This document shows, in pieces, positions 48,101-58,312 of a stretch of DNA of 64,000 nt. The notes beneath the pieces were generated by a model that ran no database searches, was not told the origin of the DNA, and was given only the letters and a program-made list of their open reading frames with translations. Position numbers and translations under genes: made by a program. Source of the stretch: Dipteris shenzhenensis (Eukaryota > Polypodiophyta > Polypodiopsida > Gleicheniales); NCBI GenBank assembly GCA_047967505.1, contig CM106539.1; one strand, 5' to 3'. Numbering within the stretch: position 1 is the stretch's first letter; each line of letters starts with the position of its first letter.

Positions 48101-49029
48101 AGAGCGAAATAAAGTGTAACTTTTGTGGTAAACCTAGACACTTTGAAAAGGAATGTTATGCCAAGAAGAGATGTTCAGCCAATCTTGTTGAGGAAGCAAA
48201 GACTGAAGAAGAAGAACCAGAGAATGTCAAAGCTCTCACTGCTTACAACACCCAAGTCAATTTTGACAAGGGTGAGGATCCATATGTTTTCTAAGTTATG
48301 TGTGTGTGAGGTCAATAATGGTTCTCTACCATGAATAGTCCATCCTTAAATGATTGTTAGTCTTTTGAGATTCTTTCCTTGTTGGATTCATTGGGCTTTA
48401 CATATATAGTCATTGTCTATCTCCCAGTTGTAAACCAAGAATCCTAAGAGTGAGTCATAGGTTGGGGCCATGTGTGTTGCCACATGATGGTGGGCAAGCC
48501 ATGGAGCATCCCATGTACTACTGCTGAGGGATGAGGTCATCAATTTGTGGGGGGGCATGAAGGGGCAAATTGATGTGTGTGTGTGTATGCCTATGGGCTT
48601 GGAGTCCTATGCAAGGAGTGTGTGTGTAGGTGTGCTAGAAGGTTCTAGTGACTCATTAGTTAGGTGTGTCAGGTTGGTGTGATGTGTGAGTGATCATAGG
48701 AGGTGACTGATTGAGATAATCATGGAGATGATTGTGGATCTGGGGTCTACCAACATGGAGGCAGTTGCCTATATATGTAACCACTCTTTGAATAAGGCTT
48801 TACATTTGTGCCTCATTGCTTTCTCTATGGATTCACACTTGTGTCACTGTGTTACTGCCATGAGAATTTCAAAATCTAAGATCCTTCCCTTCCAATGTTT
48901 GGAGATGTCCATTGCATCCTTCCGACCCACTTTGTAGCACCCACGATTAGTGGGTTGCATTGTGATCCAAGAATATTTCTTGTAGAGCTGAGAAATCCAT
49001 TCCCCATGCTCATCCTTAACATTCTTCAA
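45130..49029 (-). CDS. Unrecognised multi-exon gene, split by an LTR retrotransposon
   Basis: Several minus-strand segments look coding. 49029-48843 reads KNVKDEHGEWISQLYKKYSW and DAMDISKHWKGRILDFEIL. With the inserted element (46223-48837) and one target duplication removed, the sequence continues at 46217 with VYIQHVFTHANIYVHPNAGF to a GT donor (GTAAGT) at about 46142. After an acceptor (TTTGTTTTATAG) the next block, 46052-45868, reads LYPSTYKEWELATCITRVL, LKKDGIFFYDSMFIVPDEEG, stop. Further frames follow at 45830-45660 (MALPSMEISESYRNRMFND) and 45414-45130 (LMLEWEEEWTMQFIREEL). The frame is not continuous across the insertion site, so a break or another intron is needed. I do not recognise the family; an ancient transposase or a lineage-specific gene is possible. 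Confidence 0.35.
46223..46504 (+). repeat. 5' LTR of the gag-only element
   Basis: TG...CA bounded, 282 bp, with a (GT)n run near its start and a TATATATG box at about 46438. It is followed two bases later by the primer-binding site. Confidence 0.93.
47491..48294 (+). CDS. copia-type Gag with one in-frame stop
   Basis: One plus frame of 267 codons from ATG 47491 to TAA 48292-48294, interrupted by TAG at 47770-47772 in the LEHVFGA-x-GRCSK block, where related Gags have Lys or Gln. The N-terminus is MASKLKTDKFEGEGFHTW, the usual F-x-G-x-N/F-x-x-W start. The middle has a UBN2-type helical domain (FFDLKLDRGESISSHLNSMK, IVIAILLRSLIEEYGTIV). The C-terminus has a CCHC zinc knuckle CNFCGKPRHFEKEC near residue 210, then a Glu-rich tail. 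Gag packages the RNA in virus-like particles. The stop may be a recent mutation or may be read through; everything else is open. Pol is absent. Confidence 0.85.
48558..48837 (+). repeat. 3' LTR of the gag-only element
   Basis: 280-bp partner of the 5' LTR; the GT run near the start is shorter. CTTGT, the target duplication, follows at 48838-48842. Confidence 0.93.
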
Positions 49030-49139
49030 TACAATAGACTGTAAACTACTTCTATATCTATCAATTTATACTTCCATAGTTTCCGCCCATGTACCATATG
49101 ATTAAAATTAGCTCTTTCTACCTCTTTCTATTGAATCCA

Positions 49140-49199
49140 TAGACCCTCAAAATTTATGTCTTCTCTTCTCTCTTTCTCTATCCCTCTCTCTCTTTCTCT

Positions 49200-49240
<41 letters not shown>

Positions 49241-49750
49241 TTAACTAAACCTCTCACAAAAGCAAACAAAAAATCATTTCAAAAAACATACAATACTTCT
49301 CTCTCTCTCTCTCAGTTTATCTTCCAAGGTACCCCTCACACATACAAACATTAAAATATTTTGAAATGCTTAGTTTAAGATATGCTCTCTTCTTGCTTTG
49401 TTTCTCCACAAACAAAGAAAACATTATCAATATCATATCAGTCTCTCTCTCCCTCCCAAAACTCTTTGATTAGGATCTCTTATCTTTGTCTCTCTCCCCC
49501 AATCATCCCCTCAAACGGAAGAAAACATAGTAGTTTGAAATATAATCTCTCTCTCTCTCTCTCTCTTCCCTTCCTCTATCTACCCCTCCTATACTAGAGC
49601 AAAGAAACAAACGACTATTTTCTCTCTCTCTTCCTCACTCATCCCCTCAAATAGATAAAAAACATAGTAGTTTCAAAGATAATCTCTCTCTCTCTCTCTC
49701 TCTTTCCCTTCCTCTATCTATCCCTCTAATACTAGTGAAGAAACAAATGT
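49140..49750. repeat. CT microsatellites within a 137-bp tandem repeat
   Basis: Multiple (CT)n runs. A unit starting CATCCCCTCAAA and containing ACATAGTAGTTT occurs at 49503-49639 and again at 49640-49745, with a weaker older copy before it. Confidence 0.85.
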
Positions 49751-49946
49751 CAAAAATAGTCTTGTAGTTTTGAATATCATCTACCTCAATCTCTCCATGT
49801 TCCTTGTCTTTTGTAACAAACATATAGACAAAGTGTGATACAAAAACGTATCTACTTAATACAGACAAAATGTATCTACTTAATATAGAAAAAACTTTCA
49901 AGGTGAAATCACTTCATTGCCTAGAAAGTATGTGTTCCTTCTTTTG

Positions 49947-50148
49947 GAGTTGACTCTCTATACTCCAAAAAGGTAGAGAAAGAGCCAATAATGATGGAAC
50001 ACCCATTTTTCTCACTCCTTCCAAGGAGATTTAGGTCACAACTTCAAGAGTTGACTCTCTATACTCCAAAAAGGTGGGGAAAGAACTGAAAATGAGAGAA
50101 CACCTATTTTTCTCACTCCTTCTAAGCAGATTTATTTTGCAACTTTGG
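49947..50148. repeat. Two-copy tandem repeat, 101-bp period
   Basis: GAGTTGACTCTCTATACTCC starts at 49947 and at 50048; similarity continues through ATTTTTCTCACTCCTTC in both copies. Confidence 0.9.
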
Positions 50149-50149
50149 T

Positions 50150-51100
50150 TTCTAAGAGAGAGTGAAATAAGTAGAGAATGAATGGAAGAAAAGAGGGATG
50201 AATAGAGCTTGGGTAGAAGTTTCTTTGAGAGATTTTCAAATGTGGAAGAAAAACATGAGCAAAGAGGAGAGAGAATGACTAATCAAGAGTGGAATGAAGA
50301 TATTTTGAAACCAGCTGCTAGAAAGTGGCAGGAATGAATGTTTGAAACATTTTGGAAGAGAGAGAATAGGGAGAGAGTTGGTTAGGAAGTCAAAGTTTAG
50401 GCCAAATGGTTGAACCAAATGGAAAACGTGAGCATAGTTCTAGCTAGGGGATAGTTTGCCATGGGAGGAAAACAAGGAGACCTGACATGGTCAGGGCAGG
50501 CCTGCCAACGATAATTTTTTATTGTGAAGCACCAGTGACTTTTTTGGGGTATTTTGAAAAAAAAGGAAAATTTCCCTTAGATTTGGGGAGCCTCTATTAT
50601 AGAGAAGTCCGCATGGCATAATCTCCGTCATGGATACCATATTCCCTTATCCAAGCCTCTAATATTTTAGTAATTCTCCAAAGGGCCCCTTTCTGAGTCC
50701 AAATTTTTTGTCATGATGATAGAAAAGTGATCCAAGATAACCATGAAAAGCTATGGGCATGGAAAGTTCTAGGGTCTAACCCTAACCCTAAACCCCTTCC
50801 ATCTCCATTCTTATAAAAAACCTTTCCATCCCCTCATTCTTCTTCCTCCACATCTAGCCTCCATCCTCTTCCAAATTCCGAGTCCCATGCAAGGCCCTCT
50901 TCACTCTCCATCGAATGCCATCCTGCTCCCATCTTCACCATTGAGTTTGCTTCGAGCCCTTCTCGTCGTTTTTGCAATGACCTAGCCATCTACCCACTGT
51001 CCATTGTCACCCTCAACAATCCGTTACATCAATGAAGATTTGGGAAAGCGTTGTAGGTGATCATCTCTCCCTCCCTTTCAAGTTTCGTCAAGTTTTCTAC
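50150..51100. other. No gene seen
   Basis: A GA-rich segment (50150-50400) and then mixed sequence. An isolated CCCTAACCCTAAACCCC word lies at 50776-50795. No domain is recognised. Confidence 0.5.
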
Positions 51101-51231
51101 CAGCCCCGCTCCCTCTCCACCATTACCACCACCACCCCACCCCCAGCCCCTTTCAACCCCACCCCCCCCCCACCCCCTTCTCCACTCGCCCTCTTCCTCT
51201 CCACCCCTTCACACCCCCCCCCTCTCCCCTC

Positions 51232-51272
<41 letters not shown>

Positions 51273-52065
51273 ATCACACCTCTCTCCTCGTCCTCTAATC
51301 CCTCCACTCAAGCCCTCACACCTCTCCTCCCCATCTCAACACTCCACTCAAGCCCTCGGCCAACCCGATGGTGCACCCCCACGTGCCCATAGCACCAACC
51401 TCGCCCTCCTCCGCCATGCTGCTCCTCGCCCTCCCCCACCTTTGGCCACCCCCACCCCCTCTCCACCGCTACCACCACCACCCCACCCCTCACCACCCCC
51501 ACCCCCTTTCACCTCTCCCCCCTCTCTCTAGTCACCCTCTTCCCCCCTCTCTCTAGTCACCCTCTTCCTCTCCACCACTTCACACCCCCCCCCCCTTTCT
51601 CTCTCTCTCTCTCTCTCTCTCAACCCTCCACTCAAGCCCTCGGCCACAAGCCCTCCACTCAAGCCCTCACACCTCTCCTCCCCCTCTCAACCCTCCACTC
51701 AAGCTCTTGGCCAACCCAATGGTGCACCCCCTGTGCCCACAGCATCTCCTCCATCGTGCTGCTCCTCGCCCTCCCCCACCTCCAGCCACCCCATGCTCGT
51801 CGCCTCCATTCGACTCTGTTCCCCTGCACCCACTGTGTCTCCTACCTCCCTGTGCCTCTCCATCACCACCAGTGTTGCCTCAAGCGCTATCTGCCTCCAA
51901 TTGCCACCCACTCCCTCCCTAATGCTACCTCCCACTTCGCCCCTCCCTACAATACTTCGTCCCTCACACCCCTCCTCACACAGCACCCTCCTAGCCCTCG
52001 CCCCCCACCCAACCGCCCATGCGCCTCCCTCCCCGCTCGAAAAAGAAAAAAAAACCCCAAAACCC
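51100..52065. repeat. C-rich/CT-rich low-complexity DNA with 350-bp direct repeat
   Basis: Pro/Ser/Leu-only open frames on the plus strand reflect composition. CTCCACTCAAGCCCTCACAC begins at 51303 and 51653, and the following GGCCAACCCNATGGTGCACC blocks match at 51358 and 51708, giving a direct repeat of 350-bp period. Confidence 0.8.
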
Positions 52066-52084
52066 TAACCCCACTCTATCCACT

Positions 52085-52520
52085 AACCTAGTTAGGTCAT
52101 GTTAACTAGAGGTTAGTCTCAACTAGGTTAGGTTAACTATAGTAAGATTAGTTTAAATGTAGCTAGTTTAGGTTAACTATGGTTAGGTTAGTTTAACTAC
52201 ATCTAGCTTAGGTTAATTCTTGTTAGGTTAGTTTAACTGTAGTTAGGCTAGTTCAATTGTAGTTAGGTTAGATTAATCAAAGTTAGGTTAGTTTAATAAC
52301 AGTAAGGTTAGACTAACTTAAGTTAGGTTAGTGGAACTAACTGGTTAGTTGGTTAACTGGATAGTTAGGCAAACCATGTAGTTTAGGCTAACTAACTAAG
52401 CCTAGTTTAGTTTCTTTAAAGAAAAGAAACCAAACTGGTCAGTTGGTTAACTAGATTAGGTTAACCATGTAATTAGGCTAACTAACTAGTTTAGTTTCTT
52501 TAAGTAAAGTCAGTTCACAC
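52085..52520. repeat. Degenerate GGTTAGGTTAGTTTAACT minisatellite
   Basis: Units of about 28-32 bp containing GTTAGGTTAGTTTAACT recur more than ten times with strong divergence. A shorter patch of the same kind occurs at 61090-61210. The motif resembles TTAGG-type repeats, but its longer period sets it apart from telomeric DNA. Confidence 0.75.
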
Positions 52521-52975
52521 CCATCCTTAAGGCCCAACACCCCCACAAGGCCTAATTTTGACATTAATTTGACCCTCTATAACTCGCCCATTAGGGATGC
52601 AATTTGAAACTGGTTTGAACCTAGATTTTACACAAGGGGACACCATGCCATGGGGCCATTTTCTAGCCCATACTCACCATTTTGGCAATCCTAGCACTTG
52701 TTAATTCGTGCTCTTGTGTGTCTAATTTTTGCATTAATTCGCTCATAACTTTCACTTGTGACCTCTGATTGATGATCCGTTTGCAGCGGCACATTCCCAC
52801 TCTCAAGGGGGACAATCCTAAGCACCTTTTCTAGGACACTCAATCAAAAACTTGGCAAGTGTGCATGCAATTATGACCCAGCCGACATCTACAACAACCC
52901 TCCTCACCGAATCCACCTCCTCTAATCAATCAAAACCTATGTCCTCATCCAATCCGCAACATGGCAAATCGCCAT
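52521..52975. other. No gene seen
   Basis: Unique-looking sequence leading into a gag-like relic. No domain is recognised. Confidence 0.5.
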
Positions 52976-52979
52976 CATG

Positions 52980-53830
52980 AGGAGGATGACCTTGACTTAG
53001 ACAATGAAGGAAAAAACTTCTTCAACCACCCAAACTTCAACAACAATGGAACAAGACCTTGGGAAAGCTTTTGATGCCACTTGTAGAGTGGGAGGGGCTC
53101 AATCCAATGAGACCAAAGTTGCATTGCTCGATGAAGTTTCCAAATGGTACTTATACCTTTTGGGAGAAGAACGTGCCACATGGGCCCTCCTTTCAATTCA
53201 ATTCAAGTGGTGATTTCAAATTGAATTCTGAAGATGACCCGTCTCTCTAACTGGGCAAGATCAAACAAGGCCGTAGAACTGAAGTTCGCAGATATCTAGG
53301 TCGAATGAAGTGCTTGATATGGCAAATGCAAGGCACACCCAAATGACAAATACCTAACGATCTAGTCCATTACTGGTTTGAAAAAGAAGATTCACAAAGC
53401 AATGAAAAACATAAGTAATTATGAGATGTTTAGTGTTGCTCATGCGGGAATGGTGGACATTGAAGATGGCATGATGGATTTTGACTTTGATAGTGATGAC
53501 GACAAAGATAGATGCTCCAAAAAATGAAAATCTAAATCAACTTCAGAAAGATCTGATGAAGGTCACTTCTCAGCCATGACTGTGAAGCTAAAAAACAAAA
53601 CAATGCAAGCAAAGGAGTAAACGATATGTATCTCAACTGCAACCTCCAACATATCCAAGGTGCAAAAATGTTTGGTGTCCTAATTGCATGGCAAACCATA
53701 CTAAAAATGAATGCTCCGTCTTGAGATCTAGGATCAATGTATAATCAAATCCACCTCTAAGACTATGGTGTCATATTTGTGCAGCCGGTAGGTAGGATTG
53801 GAGCAATTGCATGTTCAACATGCAAAACAA
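52980..53830 (+). pseudogene. Possible gag-like retroelement relic
   Basis: Broken plus-strand frames contain LKKKIHKAMKNI, an acidic MDFDFDSDDD patch near 53470-53500, and WCPNCMANHTKNEC near 53675-53715, a C-x2-C-x3-H-x4-C arrangement one residue short of a retroviral zinc knuckle. This order (helical part, acidic linker, knuckle) is like a retrotransposon Gag. There are many stops; no LTR or pol was found. Confidence 0.3.
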
Positions 53831-53837
53831 CCCACCT

Positions 53838-53945
53838 CCAAAACCTAATCCCTAAACCCTAACCCTAAACCCTAATCCCTAAAACCTAAACCCTAACTCC
53901 CAAACCCTAAGCCCCCAATCCCCAAACCCCTAAACCCTTTTTTAA
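53838..53945. repeat. Second telomere-like CCCTAAA patch
   Basis: About 110 bp of degenerate CCCTAAA/CCCTAAC repeats, C-rich on the plus strand like the tract at 43684-44236. Confidence 0.85.
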
Positions 53946-54600
53946 TTCAAATTAATTTCACTTAAAACTAATAATAAAATTCACATTAATAACAACTTGA
54001 AATTTTGACAAAGTATATTCTTATTAGCTTGAATCATAAAATTTGAGATTTAAATAAATTAAATTCAACTTTATGAAAAAATATAAAATTTTAAATGTAA
54101 AATGTAGAAAATAAGGCATAAAATAAAAAAATCAAAATTTATGTAGAAGAAAATATTAATTCTCCATAAAGGAAATATATTAAACTAATTTTTTAAAATT
54201 GTACTTTCTATATTCCAACACAAAATGCAAATTTTTTCTATTATATTCCATAAGTTTTAATTGAGAAATGAAAGTAGTAAATTGAAAATGTAAGTTAAAC
54301 TCATTTTAAATTTTTAAAAAGGCGAGAATTTTGAAATTCAAGTTTCCACAAGTTTGTCTTTTCACACACTTTTCAAGTTTCCACACGTTTGTCTTTTCAC
54401 ACACCAAGGTTCATAGTTTTTTTGTTTAATTTTCGACTAAATCACGCACAAAGGTACATAGTTTTGTTTTCAAGTTTCCACATGTTTACATTTAGTCATT
54501 CTTATCTTCTCTTTAGTAGCCTCTAATCTCCTTCCTTGATTGTCTCCTCTACTCCTATATCCATTGTTGTCTCTAATCTCCTTCACTATCTCTCCTCTAA
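53946..54600. other. AT-rich stretch, no gene seen
   Basis: AT-rich DNA. CAAGTTTCCACA(C/A)GTTTGTC words repeat near 54338-54395 and 54468-54490. No coding signal. Confidence 0.5.
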
Positions 54601-54689
54601 TATCCCTCAATGATCGTAGCTCCCACATCCACATCTCTCCTCCATCCCTCCTTGATCGTCACACACTCCTTTCTCCTCCTCATTGGTAA

Positions 54690-54802
54690 GATTTTCTCTC
54701 TCTTTCATTCTTACTCTCTCCCTCTCTCTCGTACTCTCTCTCTCTCATCTCCTCTCTCTCTCTCTCTCTCTTTCTCTCTTCTCTCTCTCATGTGAGTATG
54801 CT

Positions 54803-54834
<32 letters not shown>

Positions 54835-54854
54835 CTCTCCCTCTTGCAGGTATG

Positions 54855-54904
<50 letters not shown>

Positions 54905-55025
54905 TCCTCTCCTCTTTATTTCCTCTCTCTCTCTCTCTCTCTCTCGTGCATGCATGTGTGCGCCTCCTCTCCTCTCCCTTGTCTCTCTCTCTCTCTCTTC
55001 CCCTTCTCTCTCTTGCGCTCTCCCT

Positions 55026-55056
<31 letters not shown>

Positions 55057-55235
55057 CTTGCTGCGCCTCCTCTCCTCTCCCTTGCCTCTCTTTCTCTCTC
55101 TCTCCCCCTTCTCTCTCTTGCGTTGTGCTGCCACAGTAGTGGCTTCCTACTCTCTCTCCATGTCTCCCCTCCCTCACTCTCCCCTCCACCTTTTTCTCTC
55201 TTTCTCTCTCGTTTATTTCTCTCTCTAAGTTCTCT
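54690..55235. repeat. Long CT microsatellite block
   Basis: Interrupted (CT)n over more than 500 bp, with repeated CTCCTCTCCTCTCCCTTG(C/T)CTCTC words at about 54962 and 55067. All long open frames across it are Ser-Leu-Pro artefacts. Confidence 0.95.
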
Positions 55236-55479
55236 CTCTATAATAAAATTTCAAAGAAGAAAACTTTAAAAAAATACCTGGAAGAAAGTTGAGATAATTG
55301 AAACATATGCTTGTGCTTGCTTTTGCTCTTGCTCCTTTTGCTTGTCCTCTTGCTCTTCCTTGTTGAAATGTAAGAAACAATGAGAGGAGGAGAGTATATA
55401 TAAGGAAAGCTAGGGTTTTAAGTGCTTCTCTCTCATTGGTCCCTACATTTCATTGTCTCCTCTCCCATTGGCCCCTCCA

Positions 55480-55745
55480 TCACATTATCTCCTCTCCCAT
55501 TTGCCCCTCCATCCAAGTACCTACCCTCCCCTCTCCCACCTCCCCGTCTCCCACCCACTCCCACTCCCAACCTCCCTCTTCCACTCCCATGCCCACCTCC
55601 CCCTCTCCCACTCTCACTCCCACTTCCACACTCCCACCCTCCCTTTCTCCCACTCCCACCCTCCCTTTCTCCCACTCCCACCTCCCACCTCCCACTCCCA
55701 TTCCCACATTCCTACTATCAATTCCACTCCCACTTATCAATCCTA
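55480..55745. repeat. CCCACTCCCAC-rich low-complexity tract
   Basis: Degenerate CCCACTCC/CCCTTTCT units on the plus strand. The Gly/Glu-rich and Pro/Ser-rich frames here are compositional. Confidence 0.85.
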
Positions 55746-56027
55746 ATGAAAACTATTACAACATGTTCGATGAAGAGTTCATGAATTTGCAGAGGGAATT
55801 GTTAGGGGAGAGAGATGAAGAAGCTGGCACCTCAAGCTAGCATGAAGTTCAAGACCAACCACAAAAGGGAGTCCAGTTGGACACTATAGAGCTAACACTC
55901 TACACGATGAGACAAAAAAGGTATGTAGCTTTGCCAACTTCATCATGTGATTCAATTTCATCAATATAATTCTAGGTTCCATTCCATCAGTTCCATTCTA
56001 GGTTTCATTTTTGCTTTGTCTTCAACC

Positions 56028-56302
56028 GATAAGGAATAAACAATAGGGTTTAGGGTATAAACCCTAACCAAAATTTTTGATTTTAAACCCGGGCTATCTT
56101 GCATGCATACTAGGCATGTACATCGATTTTTAGCTCAAAATATGCCCTGGTCACACAATGTCGAATGTCATGCTTCTAGGGCATATTTTGGGCTAAAAAT
56201 CCATGTACATGCCTAGTATGCATGCAGGATAGCCTGGATTTAAAATAAAAAAATTTGGTTGGGATTTATACCCTACATTATATTTTTTATTCCTTCACTT
56301 GA
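56028..56302. repeat. Long imperfect palindrome (hairpin 1)
   Basis: The left arm, about 56028-56153, is the near reverse complement of 56177-56302. Matched blocks include GCATGCATACTAGGCATGTA on the left against its complement on the right, AAAATATGCCCTGG/GGGCATATTTT, and TAAGGAATAAA/TTTATTCCTT at the outer ends. The loop is about 23 bases. Arms of about 125 bp with a moderate number of mismatches fit a foldback or MITE-like element, or a young inverted-duplication small-RNA locus. Confidence 0.85.
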
Positions 56303-56452
56303 AATTGAATAAATTTGACTCTCCATTCCCACAACCCCCTCCAACTTGCCCCTAACATTCCATTTGTGGAAAAAATTAGGGTTATGGTTTTCTAACATAG
56401 GGAAAATAATAGGTTTATGGTTTTTATTCAGCCCATAGGGAATATAATTAGT

Positions 56453-56684
56453 TTTAGGGTTTTCTCATAGATGAAAAATAATATTTTAAAACAATCATTT
56501 CTAGGAGGCCATTGAGACATTAGGAACCAAACTGGGCTTTGGTTGTGCATGATGTCAGATTTAGGGTTTGCAAGGGTTTTTTTGCATAAAAATCATGCAC
56601 ATGGTTCCTGATGTCTTAGTGGCCTCCCAGAAATGATTGTTTTAACAAATTATTTTTTATTCTATAAGAAAACCCTAATTTTTA
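56453..56684. repeat. Long imperfect palindrome (hairpin 2)
   Basis: The left arm, 56453-56538 (TTAGGGTTTTCTCATAG..., AACAATCATTTCTAGGAGGC, GGAACCA), pairs with the right arm 56598-56684 (TGGTTCC, GCCTCCCAGAAATGATTGTT, TATAAGAAAACCCTAA). The spacer is about 60 bp. It is a separate palindrome from hairpin 1, 150 bp away, with similar AT-rich, CCCTAA-like outer ends. Confidence 0.8.
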
Positions 56685-56699
56685 TTCATTCTTGAAAAA

Positions 56700-57540
56700 T
56701 GATGTTTTCTTAATTTATATAATCTTCGGGTTTTGATGTGATATGTTGGTTGCAAGATATCTTATGGGTTGATGAATATGTTGGTCACAAGGGTGGAACT
56801 AGAGGGTCTTCTGGTGGGGGGATGGCTTCAATCGGCCACTACATCAACAAAGTGGCTCAACATATTTTGGTTTTCCATCAACAATTATCACTGGATGAAA
56901 AGATGAATATAATGAAGTTTAGGGTCCTCAGTTGAATGATGAAGATTGGGCCCATCCATCCTATTGCAGATCATGTTGTTTTGGCTAGGCGTAGTGTAGC
57001 TTTACTTTTGTTCTCGGACACACGATCCGGTCCTCTCCATAGTATCATAACTATTGCAGGGCTAGCTAGCGTTACATATCCCTAGGCTATAGAGAATGAA
57101 ATTGTGCAACCCTCTCTGCTTGAGCAAGCAAAAAAGGGATCTGAGCCAAGTAAGAAGAAGCATAGACTAGACTTGATTGTGCATTAAAGTGGGTGCTCTT
57201 TGTAATACTACTCTATGTCAATAAAGAATACCATTTTTTAAATTATTTTCTCTTCCCACTACCGAACATTGTTTCCATTTCCATGTTAAGTAAAATTGAG
57301 TATTATTTCCTTTTGCATGTTTTATTGAGATTTGATGTTTATTATTTCATTTTGCATGTAAGTAAATTGAGATTGCATGTAAATAAATTAATATATTGCA
57401 AATACAATGAAAATAAAATTGAGATCGCACATACAAAGACAATTATAAAAAAGACACTTTATTATATTGAAAAGAGACTGATGCAAGACTGATGCTCACT
57501 GTAGGCAGAGTACATGAACTCTAACTATCGCCTAAGGTGG
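56700..57540. other. No gene seen
   Basis: A short frame at 56738-56935 (LQDILWVDEYVGHKGG) may be a relic of something coding but is not recognised. The rest is AT-rich. Confidence 0.45.
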
Positions 57541-57554
57541 AGCATGCAACATCC

Positions 57555-58312
57555 CTAAGTGCCCTTGGGCTTCCTTAGGCGGACAATAAACTGTATGTCT
57601 TTGGCGGTCACCATGACCCTTTTCCTATTAATGGCAGCCAGCCGGGTGTCATCCATGAGATCTACTAGGTAGGCCTCCGCTGCATGCTGCATGGCAAGCA
57701 AGGCATATTTAGAAATATGCCATGGAGCCTCCACAACTCTGAGCCTGTAATACCAGGACATTGGGCTATGGTTGAGGTCCTGCATGACCTCACGTACCGC
57801 CCTTGCCAAGCTCACAATTGGGATGAGCAGATCGATGGATTTTTGAAACTTTCGGATCTCCTAAAGTGCCACCATCCCCGGCTTGAATCTATATCACCTC
57901 ACTAGAGGAGGGCCTCTTTGCCCGTGATGTGGAGGGCCTCTTCTTGGGAGTTGAGGGCCTCTTTGCCCTAGACCTGGAGCTCGGTGTCATGTCCCCATGA
58001 GCATGGACCTTGATTTCTCTGCTCTTGACTTAGTCCTCTACTCTATCCTTCATTGTTGCTCTTCCTTGTGATCCTCCTCTGTGCTCTTTGAGTCATTAGT
58101 CTCTACATGATGATCCTCTTGTGCCTTCCTCTGTCCCTCTGTTTGTGGACATGCCCCTTGCTCCCTGTCTGGCCTTCGAAATGACAATTTCTCCCTTCAA
58201 CGAGGGTCATCGGCGGGGGGAGAGGGGGGGGGCTATCACGGTCTGTCTCTAAGTCTGGAGGTGGATCTTGCTGTGCCAATCTCTATGGTGCCTTGATCTT
58301 GGGCCTGGCCAT
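57555..58312 (-). pseudogene. CENH3-like (centromeric histone H3) copy, intronless and broken
   Basis: The minus strand starts MARPKIKAP at 58312, like histone H3/CENH3, followed by a long divergent tail. A basic, Ser/Thr-Pro-rich stretch (RAKRPSTPKKRPSTSRAKRP, about 57905-57985) precedes the histone-fold core from 57893: YRFKPGMVAL, a TAG at 57861-57863, EIRKFQKSIDLLIP, LARAVREVMQDL, then ALLAMQHAAEAYLVDLMDDT, LAAINRKRVMVTAKDIQF and a TAG stop at 57555. The long tail, LLIP in place of LLIRKLPFQ, and an extended loop 1 point to CENH3, the variant that marks centromeres, rather than canonical H3. Loop 1 is longer than usual by about ten residues. Frame changes occur at a C-run (about 58223-58232) and before the core. 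The lack of introns suggests a retrocopy. It cannot encode an intact protein as it stands. Confidence 0.75.

Larger units (their letters stand above)
46223..48837 (+). mobile_element. Complete gag-only LTR retrotransposon with target duplication
   Basis: LTRs at 46223-46504 (282 bp) and 48558-48837 (280 bp) both begin TGAAGGGGCAAATTGATGTG and end GGATTCACA(CA). They are highly similar, with about a dozen differences. The 5-bp duplication CTTGT flanks the element at 46218-46222 and 48838-48842. A primer-binding site TGGTATCAGAGC (initiator tRNA-Met) begins at 46507, and a G-rich polypurine run (GTGGGGGGGCA) precedes the 3' LTR. The 2.05-kb internal region carries only gag, so protease, integrase, RT and RNase H must be supplied by another element. 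Element size is 2615 bp. Orientation is plus. Confidence 0.93.

Noticed and set aside
54683-55269. Serine-leucine frames up to 181 codons
   Set aside because: These are CT dinucleotide repeats read as protein; overlapping frames give the same result.
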